Assembly: GCA_030641665.1 (NCBI GenBank)
Contig: DAOWHA010000077.1
Location: forward strand, 1 to 7,291
Reading direction: 5' to 3'
DNA from: JAGLTA01 sp023142625
GTDB taxonomy: Bacteria; Patescibacteriota; Patescibacteriia; JAACEG01
DNA: 7,291 nt
In this document: positions 1-6,614 of the stretch, piece after piece
Layout: the number at the start of each line of letters is the position of its first letter
How positions within the stretch are numbered: position 1 is the stretch's first letter
The notes under the pieces: model-generated
What the model was told of the DNA's origin: nothing
Databases searched by the model: none
The model's input: only the letters and a program-made list of their open reading frames with translations
Made by a program: the position numbers and the translations under genes

Positions 1-1872
1 CTTTTAAATGAATATAATTATCCCGTTGATTTGATAAGGGTTGAATTTTCTATTTCGTTTGGCAGGGAAAAGAAGCTGGCTGATATTATTATTTTAAATA
101 AAAAAGACAAAACAAGCGTTTACTGTGTTTTGGAGATTAAGAAACATAAAGGGAAAGACGGAAAAGATCAGTTGAAAAGTTACACGAATGCTACTGGCGC
201 GCCTTTGGCGATTTGGACAAACGGGGTTGAAATAAATTTTTATGAACGGCTTGATCCGAATTATTTTGAACCGCTTTCTGATATTCCAAAAGCGAATGAA
301 ACAATAGACGATGTGAAAAATGAAATTTTTACATATTTGGAGTTGATGCAAAAAGATAGACTTGCTGAAGAAAAGAAATCTTTAAAAACTTTAATTCAAG
401 AAATGGAAGACGAAGTTTTAGCCGGATCTGGCGTAGATGTTTTTGAAGAAGTTTTTAAATTGATTTTTATAAAACTTTACGATGAAATGGAAAGCTCGGA
501 AGACAGGCAGATGATTGAGCGAGATTTTAAAAGAATTAAAAAAGAAAATCCAAAATTAAAAGACAAGGAGATTTTAGTCAAAATTGACAATAGTGATTTC
601 AGGCAATTAGAATTTAGAAGCAGAGGTGACGCGCATCACACAAAAGAAGTTATCAATAAACTTTTTAAAAAATCAAAAGAAAAATGGCCTGGAATTTTTA
701 AAAAAGGTGAACTATTAGAAATTACGGATGAAAACCATTTGCAAATCTGTATTGGGTTTTTACAGAATGTAAAACTTTTTAATTCTAATTTGCAAGTAAT
801 TGATGAAGCGTTTGAACATCTAGTTAACAAATCTGCTAAAAGCGAAAAAGGACAGTATTTTACGCCAAGAAATGTGATTGATATGTGCGTTTATATGCTT
901 AATCCAAAGCCAAGCGAGTATATGATAGACACTGCTTGCGGATCTTGCGGTTTTACCGTGCATACGCTTTTTAATGTTTGGGAAAAATTGAAAAGTGGTG
1001 GTAAGGCGCAATTTAGTAATTTTTCAAATAAAAAAATAACAAAAGAGCAAAAAGAATATGTCCTAAATGTTTTTGGAATTGATTTTGATGAAAAGTCAGT
1101 TCGCGTGGCGAGAACTTTAAATATGATTGCCGGAGACGGCAGGACAAATGTTCTGCACTTGAATTCGCTTGATTACACAAGGTGGGAAGAAAAACTCAAA
1201 GACAGAGAATGGAGTAGAACATATTTAGAAGGATTTTACAGGTTGCTGGATTTAGCGAAAGACAGAAAAAATCCAAAGGAATTCAATTTTGATTTAGTGA
1301 TGGCAAATCCGCCTTTTGCAGGCGATCAAAAAGATAAAAGAATGACGGCAAATTTTCAAATTGCTTTTGATAAAAAAAATAAGCAAAGAGACACAGTATC
1401 AAGACATTTTTTGTTTATTGAAAGGAATCTGGATTTTCTAAAACCGGGCGGACGAATGGCGATTGTTTTACCGCAGGGAGTTTTTAATAATTCGGGTCGT
1501 GATGGCACAGGAATAGAACCTGAAACAAGAGATTTTATAATGGAGAAAGCGCGACTCTTGGCTGTTGTCGGACTTGATAATAACACATTCAAACAAAAAA
1601 ATGGAAGAGGAACAGGAACAAAAACTTCTGTTTTGTTCGTGCAGAAATGGGATGAAAAAATCAATCCGAAAGTTGATGATTATAAAATTTTTATGGCAGT
1701 TAGCGAAAATTCAGGCAAGGACAATTCAGGGGAGGAAATTTATGAAATAGACAAAAACGGAGAAAGAAAACTTGATGAGCACAATCATTTAATCCAAAAA
1801 CACGACTTAGACGATATAGCTTTTGCTTTTGAGAAGTGGGGGAGGGAAAATGAGTTGAGTTTTTGGAAGTAA
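1..1872 (+). CDS. hsdM: HsdR-N nuclease domain fused to HsdM-type N6-adenine DNA methyltransferase (5' partial)
   Basis: This is the modification subunit of a type I-like restriction system, with an added N-terminal nuclease domain. 623 residues are visible. The frame is already open at base 1 and the residues before the TTG at base 31 fit the family, so the true start lies upstream. Codons 1-100 match the HsdR N-terminal domain: Asp at codon 28 (ADIII), Glu45 and Lys47 (LEIKK), then QLKSYTNATG from codon 57. These form a complete D...ExK nuclease site. Codons 144-163 resemble the HsdM helical domain (FEEVFKLIFIKLYDE). The methyltransferase follows, with GQYFTPR near 284-290, the AdoMet-binding motif DTACGSCG at 310-317 and the catalytic NPPF at 436-439. 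Motif I has Cys where GSGG is usual. The protein should methylate adenine at sites chosen by HsdS, and the fused domain may cut unmodified DNA. Methyltransferase identity is very secure; nuclease activity is inferred. rhuM follows after 19 bases. Confidence 0.93.
   Translation, partial: LLNEYNYPVDLIRVEFSISFGREKKLADIIILNKKDKTSVYCVLEIKKHKGKDGKDQLKSYTNATGAPLAIWTNGVEINFYERLDPNYFEPLSDIPKANETIDDVKNEIFTYLELMQKDRLAEEKKSLKTLIQEMEDEVLAGSGVDVFEEVFKLIFIKLYDEMESSEDRQMIERDFKRIKKENPKLKDKEILVKIDNSDFRQLEFRSRGDAHHTKEVINKLFKKSKEKWPGIFKKGELLEITDENHLQICIGFLQNVKLFNSNLQVIDEAFEHLVNKSAKSEKGQYFTPRNVIDMCVYMLNPKPSEYMIDTACGSCGFTVHTLFNVWEKLKSGGKAQFSNFSNKKITKEQKEYVLNVFGIDFDEKSVRVARTLNMIAGDGRTNVLHLNSLDYTRWEEKLKDREWSRTYLEGFYRLLDLAKDRKNPKEFNFDLVMANPPFAGDQKDKRMTANFQIAFDKKNKQRDTVSRHFLFIERNLDFLKPGGRMAIVLPQGVFNNSGRDGTGIEPETRDFIMEKARLLAVVGLDNNTFKQKNGRGTGTKTSVLFVQKWDEKINPKVDDYKIFMAVSENSGKDNSGEEIYEIDKNGERKLDEHNHLIQKHDLDDIAFAFEKWGRENELSFWK
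1810..1867 (+). repeat. 58-bp direct repeat, copy 1 (inside hsdM 3' end)
   Basis: This stretch encodes the C-terminal residues of the methyltransferase (DDIAFAFEKW through LSFW). It recurs at 2903-2960 with 52 of 58 bases identical by manual alignment and no gaps. The two copies start 1093 bases apart and bracket rhuM. Confidence 0.95.
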
Positions 1873-1891
1873 ATAATTTTTTTAAAAACAT

Positions 1892-2902
1892 ATGAATAAA
1901 AATAAAAAAATAAACGATAGCAAAATTGTTATTTATAACTCCAAAGACGGGGAAGCGAAGCTGGAAGTCCGTTTGGAAAATGAGACGGTTTGGCTTTCGC
2001 AAAAACAGATGGCAGAGCTTTTTGATACGTCTCCGCAAAATATAACCATGCACTTAAAAAATATTTATGAAGAAGGAGAAATTGAGGCAAAAGCAACTTG
2101 TAAGGATTTCTTACAAGTTCAAAAAGAAGGGAACCGTGAGATAAAAAGAAAAACGATTATGTATTCGCTGGAAGCGATTATCGCTGTTGGTTACCGCGTA
2201 AATTCTGAAAGAGGCACACAATTTCGCATTTGGGCGACGGAACGGTTGAAAGAATATATTATCAAGGGGTTTGCGATGGACGATGAAAGATTAAAACAAG
2301 GCGGAAAATGGGCAAGGTATTTTGAGGAGCTTTTGCAGAGAATAAGGGATATTCGTTCAAGCGAGAGGAATTTTTACCAAAAGGTGACTGATATTTACGC
2401 CACCAGTATTGATTACAAAAAAGGCGAAGAAATGACCAGAAACTTTTTCGCCACTGTGCAAAATAAAATACATTATGCGGTTCATGGACAAACCGCTGCC
2501 GAAATGATAGCCGAGAGAGCGAATAGCAAAAAACCGCTGATGGGGCTGACCAATTTCAAGGGAGATTATATTACCGCTAATGATATTGCTATTGCTAAAA
2601 ATTATCTTTCAGAAAAAGAAATTAAAAAACTCAATTTGATTGTCTCTCTTTATCTTGATTTTGCGGAATTGCAAGCTGTTGAACAAATGCCGATGAAAAT
2701 GTCTGACTGGATAAAAAAATTAGACGATTTTTTAAAAGCGAGTGAAAAGAAATTATTGGATAATGCGGGAAAAGTGAGTCATCGGCAGGCGATAGAAAAA
2801 GCTGACACGGAATTTACAAAATACAGAAAGGAGCAGGATAAAAATTATATTTCTGATTTTGATCGGGAGGTTAAGAAGATTTTGAAGAAGAGAAGTAAAT
2901 AA
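1892..2902 (+). CDS. rhuM: RhuM family protein (Virul_Rhu)
   Basis: A 336-residue protein of the RhuM family, named after a Salmonella SPI-3 gene and often found between hsd genes in bacteria; its biochemical role is unsettled. Family features are a short beta-rich start, then a helix-turn-helix-like segment at residues 33-60 (WLSQKQMAELF, then SPQNITMHLKNIY). After that come YSLEAIIAVGYRV, FRIWATERLKEYI and a helical C-terminal half containing FFATVQNKIHYAVHGQTAAE. The length is normal for the family and I see no truncation. The ATG at 1892 begins 19 bases after hsdM and has no Shine-Dalgarno sequence, so translation may rely on coupling or an AT-rich leader. The N-terminus suggests DNA binding, perhaps regulation of the operon or modulation of the restriction complex; that is inference. 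The gene is richer in G+C (51 of 120 bases at 2221-2340) than the next one. Duplicated hsdM ends on both sides suggest it arrived as a cassette. Confidence 0.9.
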   Translation: MNKNKKINDSKIVIYNSKDGEAKLEVRLENETVWLSQKQMAELFDTSPQNITMHLKNIYEEGEIEAKATCKDFLQVQKEGNREIKRKTIMYSLEAIIAVGYRVNSERGTQFRIWATERLKEYIIKGFAMDDERLKQGGKWARYFEELLQRIRDIRSSERNFYQKVTDIYATSIDYKKGEEMTRNFFATVQNKIHYAVHGQTAAEMIAERANSKKPLMGLTNFKGDYITANDIAIAKNYLSEKEIKKLNLIVSLYLDFAELQAVEQMPMKMSDWIKKLDDFLKASEKKLLDNAGKVSHRQAIEKADTEFTKYRKEQDKNYISDFDREVKKILKKRSK

Positions 2903-2968
2903 GACGACATAGCTTTTGCTTTTGAGCAGCGGGGGAAGGAGAATGGGTTGAGTTTTTGGAGGGATTAA
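2903..2968 (+). pseudogene. Relic of an hsdM 3' end (direct repeat copy 2 at 2903-2960)
   Basis: The base after the rhuM stop begins a second copy of the hsdM 3' end. It can be read as DDIAFAFEQR, then GKENGLSFWRD and a TAA at 2966-2968, against DDIAFAFEKW, then GRENELSFWK in the intact gene. Six substitutions separate the 58-bp copies: two are synonymous, four change residues, and there is no insertion or deletion. It has no start codon and is too short to be a gene. It looks like the end of an hsdM allele left behind when rhuM, or an hsdM-rhuM pair, was inserted. It sits where an hsdM end would sit if the next gene had once followed hsdM directly. That history is inferred; the similarity is seen directly. 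Confidence 0.85.
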
Positions 2969-2985
2969 TTTTTAAATTTTAGAAT

Positions 2986-4479
2986 ATGATTACTACTAAT
3001 TCAGATAAAACTTATTTTTCAGAAATATTTAATGTTCATCATGATGTAGTTGAAAATTATGGTGCCTTGGATATTTCACTTGTTTGTGATAATCCAGCTT
3101 TTGTTGATCCGTTTCTTATTTTTGCTAATTCAGAGTATGAAGAATTTCATAAATTTATCATAAACTATTTAAAATTTTTAAGAGACTTATCTCAAGAAAG
3201 TGTTGGAGGAAATTTAGAAAATGGGATTTTTAAACATTATTATAAATTTCCAGAAGTAAAGGAGGTTTGGTTGGGTTATTCTGTTGCTGGAAACGCTGGT
3301 TTAGGATTATCAAAAACTTTCGCAGATTCTTTATATAACAACTTAAATAAGATATTTTCTAATTTTGGAAAAGAGAAAATAACCAAATCGCAACATCTTG
3401 AAAAACTATGTTTAATTGAAGAAGGTGTGGGAGTTGACAAGATTAGCGATTTTACAATCAATTTAATTAAAATTTTCTTCTTACAATATACAGAGGCATT
3501 TGCTAAAAAAAATATCAGTAGAACTTTTTTAAAAGAATTCGCTGTTTCAAAAACATCTTTTGATTTTGATAATAAATTATGGAAAAATGAAAAATTCATT
3601 TTACCTTTTATAAAAAAGGATGGAAAAGATCAATTTGTCTTACTTGTTCCTAAAAATATTTTAACCAAAGAAGATACTTGGATTTCAAAAAACGATTTTT
3701 TAAAAAATGATAATAGTATTTTTTCATCCATAGAAAATGATGAACTTAGGGCAAAAGTAAATAAGTATTTTTTTGATCAATTAGATATAAAATTTAAAAA
3801 AGGACGGGCAAAAAAAGATTTTTCTAAAAAGAGTAAAAAGAAATCTTTACGAAAAACTATGATTCAGTTTCCAGAGATTGTGGACTATTACATAAAATAT
3901 AAAGAGTCGGAAGGAGAGATGGCATTGGAAAATAACTTATTAGATACTGAAAATATAGATTTATATTTTGATGTCACTACCTTAAAAAGAGAATTAAAAA
4001 AGAAAAAATTTAGAAAAATTACTATCATTGATGATTGTGTAAGTAGAATTTTATTTTTTAAACAAACAATAGAATCAAATAGTAAGTCCTTATTTATGAA
4101 AACCACTAAATTAGGAGAAAAACAATTACAGCTCATGTTTAAAAATGCTACTTATGGATCACTTTTTGATTATAATTCAGAAGTTAGTAATGGCAGAGGT
4201 CCAATAGATTTTATTGTTTCGTTTGGAGCAAATGAAAAAATTGGTATAGAATTTAAACTGGCTTCTAATACCAAACTTAAACAAAATTTGTTAAATCAAA
4301 GTAAAATATATCAAGAGGACTCAAATTTAAAACATGTAATTAAGGTGATTTTCTTTTTCTCAGATGAAGAGTTTAAAAGGGCAAATAAAATAATAAATGA
4401 ATTAAAAAAAATAGTTGATAATCGTGAAATTTTTCTTATTGATTGTAGAAAAAAAGAATCAGCATCTAATCAAAAATAA
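2986..4479 (+). CDS. Uncharacterised protein with C-terminal PD-(D/E)xK nuclease signature, in hsd operon
   Basis: I cannot name this 497-residue protein. Its N-terminal two thirds contain segments that look conserved rather than random: DISLVCDNPAFVDPFLIF at residues 29-46, WLGYSVAGNAGLGLS at 95-109, and EEGVGVDKISDFTINLIK at 145-162. A lysine-rich stretch near 270-290 leads to the C-terminal domain. There, GRGPIDFIVSF (Asp408), IEFK (Glu422, Lys424) and NQSKIY (Gln438) form the ordered D...ExK...QxxxY pattern of PD-(D/E)xK nucleases, preceded by a helix near 376-386. No signal peptide, membrane segment, helicase motif or methyltransferase motif is visible. It lies between rhuM and hsdS, with only 5 bases before hsdS, so it is probably co-expressed and may be a nuclease or accessory effector of the system. 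It is much more AT-rich than rhuM (12 G+C in 3001-3060, 14 in 3481-3540), consistent with a separate origin. ATG start, no Shine-Dalgarno. The ORF is secure, the nuclease fold probable, the role inferred. Confidence 0.85.
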   Translation: MITTNSDKTYFSEIFNVHHDVVENYGALDISLVCDNPAFVDPFLIFANSEYEEFHKFIINYLKFLRDLSQESVGGNLENGIFKHYYKFPEVKEVWLGYSVAGNAGLGLSKTFADSLYNNLNKIFSNFGKEKITKSQHLEKLCLIEEGVGVDKISDFTINLIKIFFLQYTEAFAKKNISRTFLKEFAVSKTSFDFDNKLWKNEKFILPFIKKDGKDQFVLLVPKNILTKEDTWISKNDFLKNDNSIFSSIENDELRAKVNKYFFDQLDIKFKKGRAKKDFSKKSKKKSLRKTMIQFPEIVDYYIKYKESEGEMALENNLLDTENIDLYFDVTTLKRELKKKKFRKITIIDDCVSRILFFKQTIESNSKSLFMKTTKLGEKQLQLMFKNATYGSLFDYNSEVSNGRGPIDFIVSFGANEKIGIEFKLASNTKLKQNLLNQSKIYQEDSNLKHVIKVIFFFSDEEFKRANKIINELKKIVDNREIFLIDCRKKESASNQK

Positions 4480-4484
4480 TTAAT

Positions 4485-5849
4485 ATGTCTCAAATCTCAA
4501 TCATAAAAAAATCAGAATTAGAAGGAGCGACAAGAATTGATCCTGAATATTATAAAAAAGAATATTTAGAAAAAGATCAAATTCTGAAAAATGCTAATTC
4601 AAAAAGATTGATGGATATTTCAAATTCCATTATAAATTTTGGGGCGTATTCTCTGTGTTCTCAAATAGAATACAAAAAAAGTGGTGTTCCTTTTTTGCAG
4701 GTAGGAAATATTAAAGAAAATTTTATTACAGAAAAGTTTAAATATATAGATGAAGAATTAAGCAAAACAATATTACATAAATCTCTTGTAAAAGAAAATC
4801 AGGTTTTAATAACAATTGCAGGAACAATCGGAAATGCTGTTGTCGCTCAAAGCTTACCTGAAAATACAAATTCAAATCAAGCAATTGCCAATATAACTTT
4901 AAGCAAAGAAATAAATCCTTTTTATATATCAACTTTTTTGAATTGTAAATACGGAAAATATCAATCTCAAAGATTGATTATAAGCAATGTTCAACCAAAT
5001 TTACTTTTAGTCCAAGTAAAATCAATTAAAATCCCAATCCTCCCTCAATCTTTCCAACTCCAAATAGAAAAAAATGTAAAATCCGCTTATGAAAAACAAA
5101 CCCGATCAAAACAACTTTACAAAGAAGCGGAAGAAATGCTTTTGAAAGAGGTTGATTTGTTGGATTATAAACCAGAGCATATTTTATCATTTCAAACAAC
5201 AAAAAAAGAAACAGACGAGGCGGGAAGATTTGACGCGGAATATTTTCAGCCGAAATATGAGGAGATAATTAAAAAGATTGAAAAATATAGGGGTGGATTT
5301 GATGTTGTGAAAAATATTTTGAATTTCAATAAAAAGAACTTTTTTCCAAAAGAAGATGAACTTTATAATTACATTCCTTTGTCAAGAGTTTCAAATAGTG
5401 GAGAAATTGAGATTCCAGAGAAAGAATTAGGAAAAGATTTGCCTACAAGGGCGAGAAGAAAAGTTAAAAAAGGAGAAGTCATTTTATCATCTATCAGTGG
5501 CAGTTTAAAAACTTCCGCAATAATTGGCGAAGAGCATGAAAATTATATCGTCTCAAATGGTTTTTATGTTTTTAGTTCTAATAAAATAAATTCGGAAACT
5601 CTTTTGGTTTTGTTTAAGTCACAAATAATGATTGAACTTTTGCAAAGAATTTCAAAAGGCGCAATTTTAGGCGGTTATGATTTAACTGCTTTTGAAAAAT
5701 TCAAAATCCCGCTAATAAAACCACAAATCCAAAAACAGATTGCCAAAAAAATTACAGAAAGCCATAAATTGAGAAAAGAGAGTAAAGAGCTTTTAGAAGA
5801 AGCGAAAAGGAAGGTTGAGGAGGAGATTAAAAAGCGCGCCAGAGAATAA
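4485..5849 (+). CDS. hsdS: Type I restriction-modification specificity subunit HsdS
   Basis: This subunit recognises the two halves of a split DNA target and directs the methyltransferase to it. The 454-residue protein has the classic pseudo-twofold layout. A leader with ATRIDPEYY (residues 15-23) is echoed by GRFDAEYF (247-254). Target recognition domain 1 spans about 40-185 (GVPFLQVGNI at 67-76, VLITIAGTIGNAVV, then IKIPILP). A helical spacer at about 187-225 (QLQIEKNV, KQLYKEAEEMLLKE) precedes domain 2 at about 270-410 (YIPLSRVSNSGEIEI, VILSSISGS, FEKFKIPLI). A second helical spacer closes the protein (QIQKQIAKKI through LLEEAKRKVEEEI). Both domains are complete, so a bipartite site is expected, but its sequence cannot be read from here. 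The ATG lies 5 bases after the preceding stop, indicating translational coupling; no Shine-Dalgarno is visible. Its stop directly abuts the stop codon of the oppositely oriented glycosyltransferase gene. Confidence 0.95.
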   Translation: MSQISIIKKSELEGATRIDPEYYKKEYLEKDQILKNANSKRLMDISNSIINFGAYSLCSQIEYKKSGVPFLQVGNIKENFITEKFKYIDEELSKTILHKSLVKENQVLITIAGTIGNAVVAQSLPENTNSNQAIANITLSKEINPFYISTFLNCKYGKYQSQRLIISNVQPNLLLVQVKSIKIPILPQSFQLQIEKNVKSAYEKQTRSKQLYKEAEEMLLKEVDLLDYKPEHILSFQTTKKETDEAGRFDAEYFQPKYEEIIKKIEKYRGGFDVVKNILNFNKKNFFPKEDELYNYIPLSRVSNSGEIEIPEKELGKDLPTRARRKVKKGEVILSSISGSLKTSAIIGEEHENYIVSNGFYVFSSNKINSETLLVLFKSQIMIELLQRISKGAILGGYDLTAFEKFKIPLIKPQIQKQIAKKITESHKLRKESKELLEEAKRKVEEEIKKRARE

Positions 5850-6551
5850 TCATTTTTTAAATTTCAGTGCTATAATTTTTACAAAAAATTCCGCTATATC
5901 TTTATAGGAGAGTTTTGATTTGCCGAATTTGCGATCAATAAAAGTTATCGGGATTTCTTTGATTTTAAATTCTTTTTTTTCACAGAGATAAATCATCTCT
6001 TCCTGAAAAGCGTAGCCGTTGCTTTTGATATTACCCAAATCCAAATTTTTTAAAGCATCCGCGCGATAGCATCTAAAACCGCTGGTAACATCCAGCGTTT
6101 TTATTTTTAGGAAAAATTTTGAAAATAGCATAGCTCCATTAGAACAGAAGTGCCGCCATAAATTCCAATTTTTAATTTCTCCGTTTTTTATTTTTCGCGA
6201 ACCGATAATAACATCATAGCCGTTTTTAATTTCTCGCATAAGCCGCGGAACATCTTTGGGATCGTGCGAAAAATCAGCGTCCATTTCAAAAATAAGATCA
6301 GCGCCTTTTTTAAGCGCGTATTGAAATCCCGAGATATAAGCGCTGCCAAGCCCTAATTTTTTTTCGCGATGGATAACTTTAATCGGATAGTTTTGCGATA
6401 ATTCATCCGCTATTTTTCCAGTTCCGTCCGGAGAATTGTCGTCAATAATAATTATTTTCAGATTATCTATTCCCAAGGCGAAAATTTCTTTGGCTAATTT
6501 TTCAATATTTTCCGCTTCATTATAAGTAGGGATGCATAAAAATGTTTTCAT
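5850..6551 (-). CDS. Polyprenol-phosphate mannose synthase-like family 2 glycosyltransferase
   Basis: A GT-A fold enzyme predicted to transfer a sugar, mannose in the best-studied relatives (DPM1), from a nucleotide donor to a polyprenyl phosphate at the inner membrane face. Motifs in order are IPTYNEAENI (7-16), DDNSPDGTG (37-45), the metal-binding DAD at 91-93 followed by FSHDP, SGFRCYR (157-163), QEEM (183-186) and DRKFGKSKLS (206-215). These are the DPM1 signatures. The length of 233 residues fits the soluble single-domain type: there is no C-terminal membrane domain, although a GtrA-family protein is encoded just upstream in the same direction. Some archaeal and bacterial relatives carry such membrane helices fused to the catalytic domain, so the pair may act together. 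The ATG (6549-6551) has no Shine-Dalgarno. The TGA stop touches the stop of hsdS. The sugar could also be glucose or another hexose; sequence alone does not decide. Confidence 0.93.
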   Translation of the reverse strand: MKTFLCIPTYNEAENIEKLAKEIFALGIDNLKIIIIDDNSPDGTGKIADELSQNYPIKVIHREKKLGLGSAYISGFQYALKKGADLIFEMDADFSHDPKDVPRLMREIKNGYDVIIGSRKIKNGEIKNWNLWRHFCSNGAMLFSKFFLKIKTLDVTSGFRCYRADALKNLDLGNIKSNGYAFQEEMIYLCEKKEFKIKEIPITFIDRKFGKSKLSYKDIAEFFVKIIALKFKK

Positions 6552-6568
6552 AGTTTGTTATTAAATGT

Positions 6569-6614
6569 AAAAAAAATTCGCCTTGCTGCAATCTCCCGAC
6601 AGGGGACTGCGGCA
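6569..6614 (-). terminator. Possible terminator or attenuator between the GtrA-family and glycosyltransferase genes
   Basis: Read on the minus strand, an imperfect hairpin (6614-6584, five-base loop at 6597-6601) is followed by eight consecutive T (6576-6569), just before the glycosyltransferase start. This resembles an intrinsic terminator for the GtrA-family transcript, or an attenuator for the next gene. Against it, seven bases separate stem and T tract, and on this strand the stem has two A-C mismatches. Partial termination is the most I would infer. Confidence 0.3.

Noticed and set aside
31..33. TTG at 31 as the hsdM start codon
   Set aside because: The frame is open to base 1 and the upstream residues (LLNEYNYPVD) fit the HsdR N-terminal domain, so the gene begins outside the window.
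1372..1379. Run of eight A in hsdM as a phase-variation tract
   Set aside because: The frame is intact and similar short A runs are common throughout this AT-rich window; nothing marks this one as special.
1356..1664. 102-codon minus-strand open frame inside hsdM
   Set aside because: It lies opposite the methyltransferase core motifs and its protein is low-complexity without recognisable features; it is a shadow frame.
1700..2053. 117-codon minus-strand open frame across the hsdM-rhuM junction
   Set aside because: It overlaps two well-supported genes and shows no family features, consistent with a complement of AT-rich coding DNA.
2958..2962. GGAGG as ribosome binding site for the 497-residue protein
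   Set aside because: It is 23 bases before the ATG, too far for normal use, and is explained as part of the hsdM relic.
2980..2985. TAGAAT as a -10 box directly before the 2986 ATG
   Set aside because: No acceptable -35 box at normal spacing and no extended -10 TG; such hexamers arise by chance in AT-rich spacers.
3276..3599. 107-codon minus-strand open frame inside the 497-residue gene
   Set aside because: It is rich in Phe, Leu and Lys, as expected from the complement of Lys/Asn/Glu-rich coding sequence; no start signal or motif was seen.
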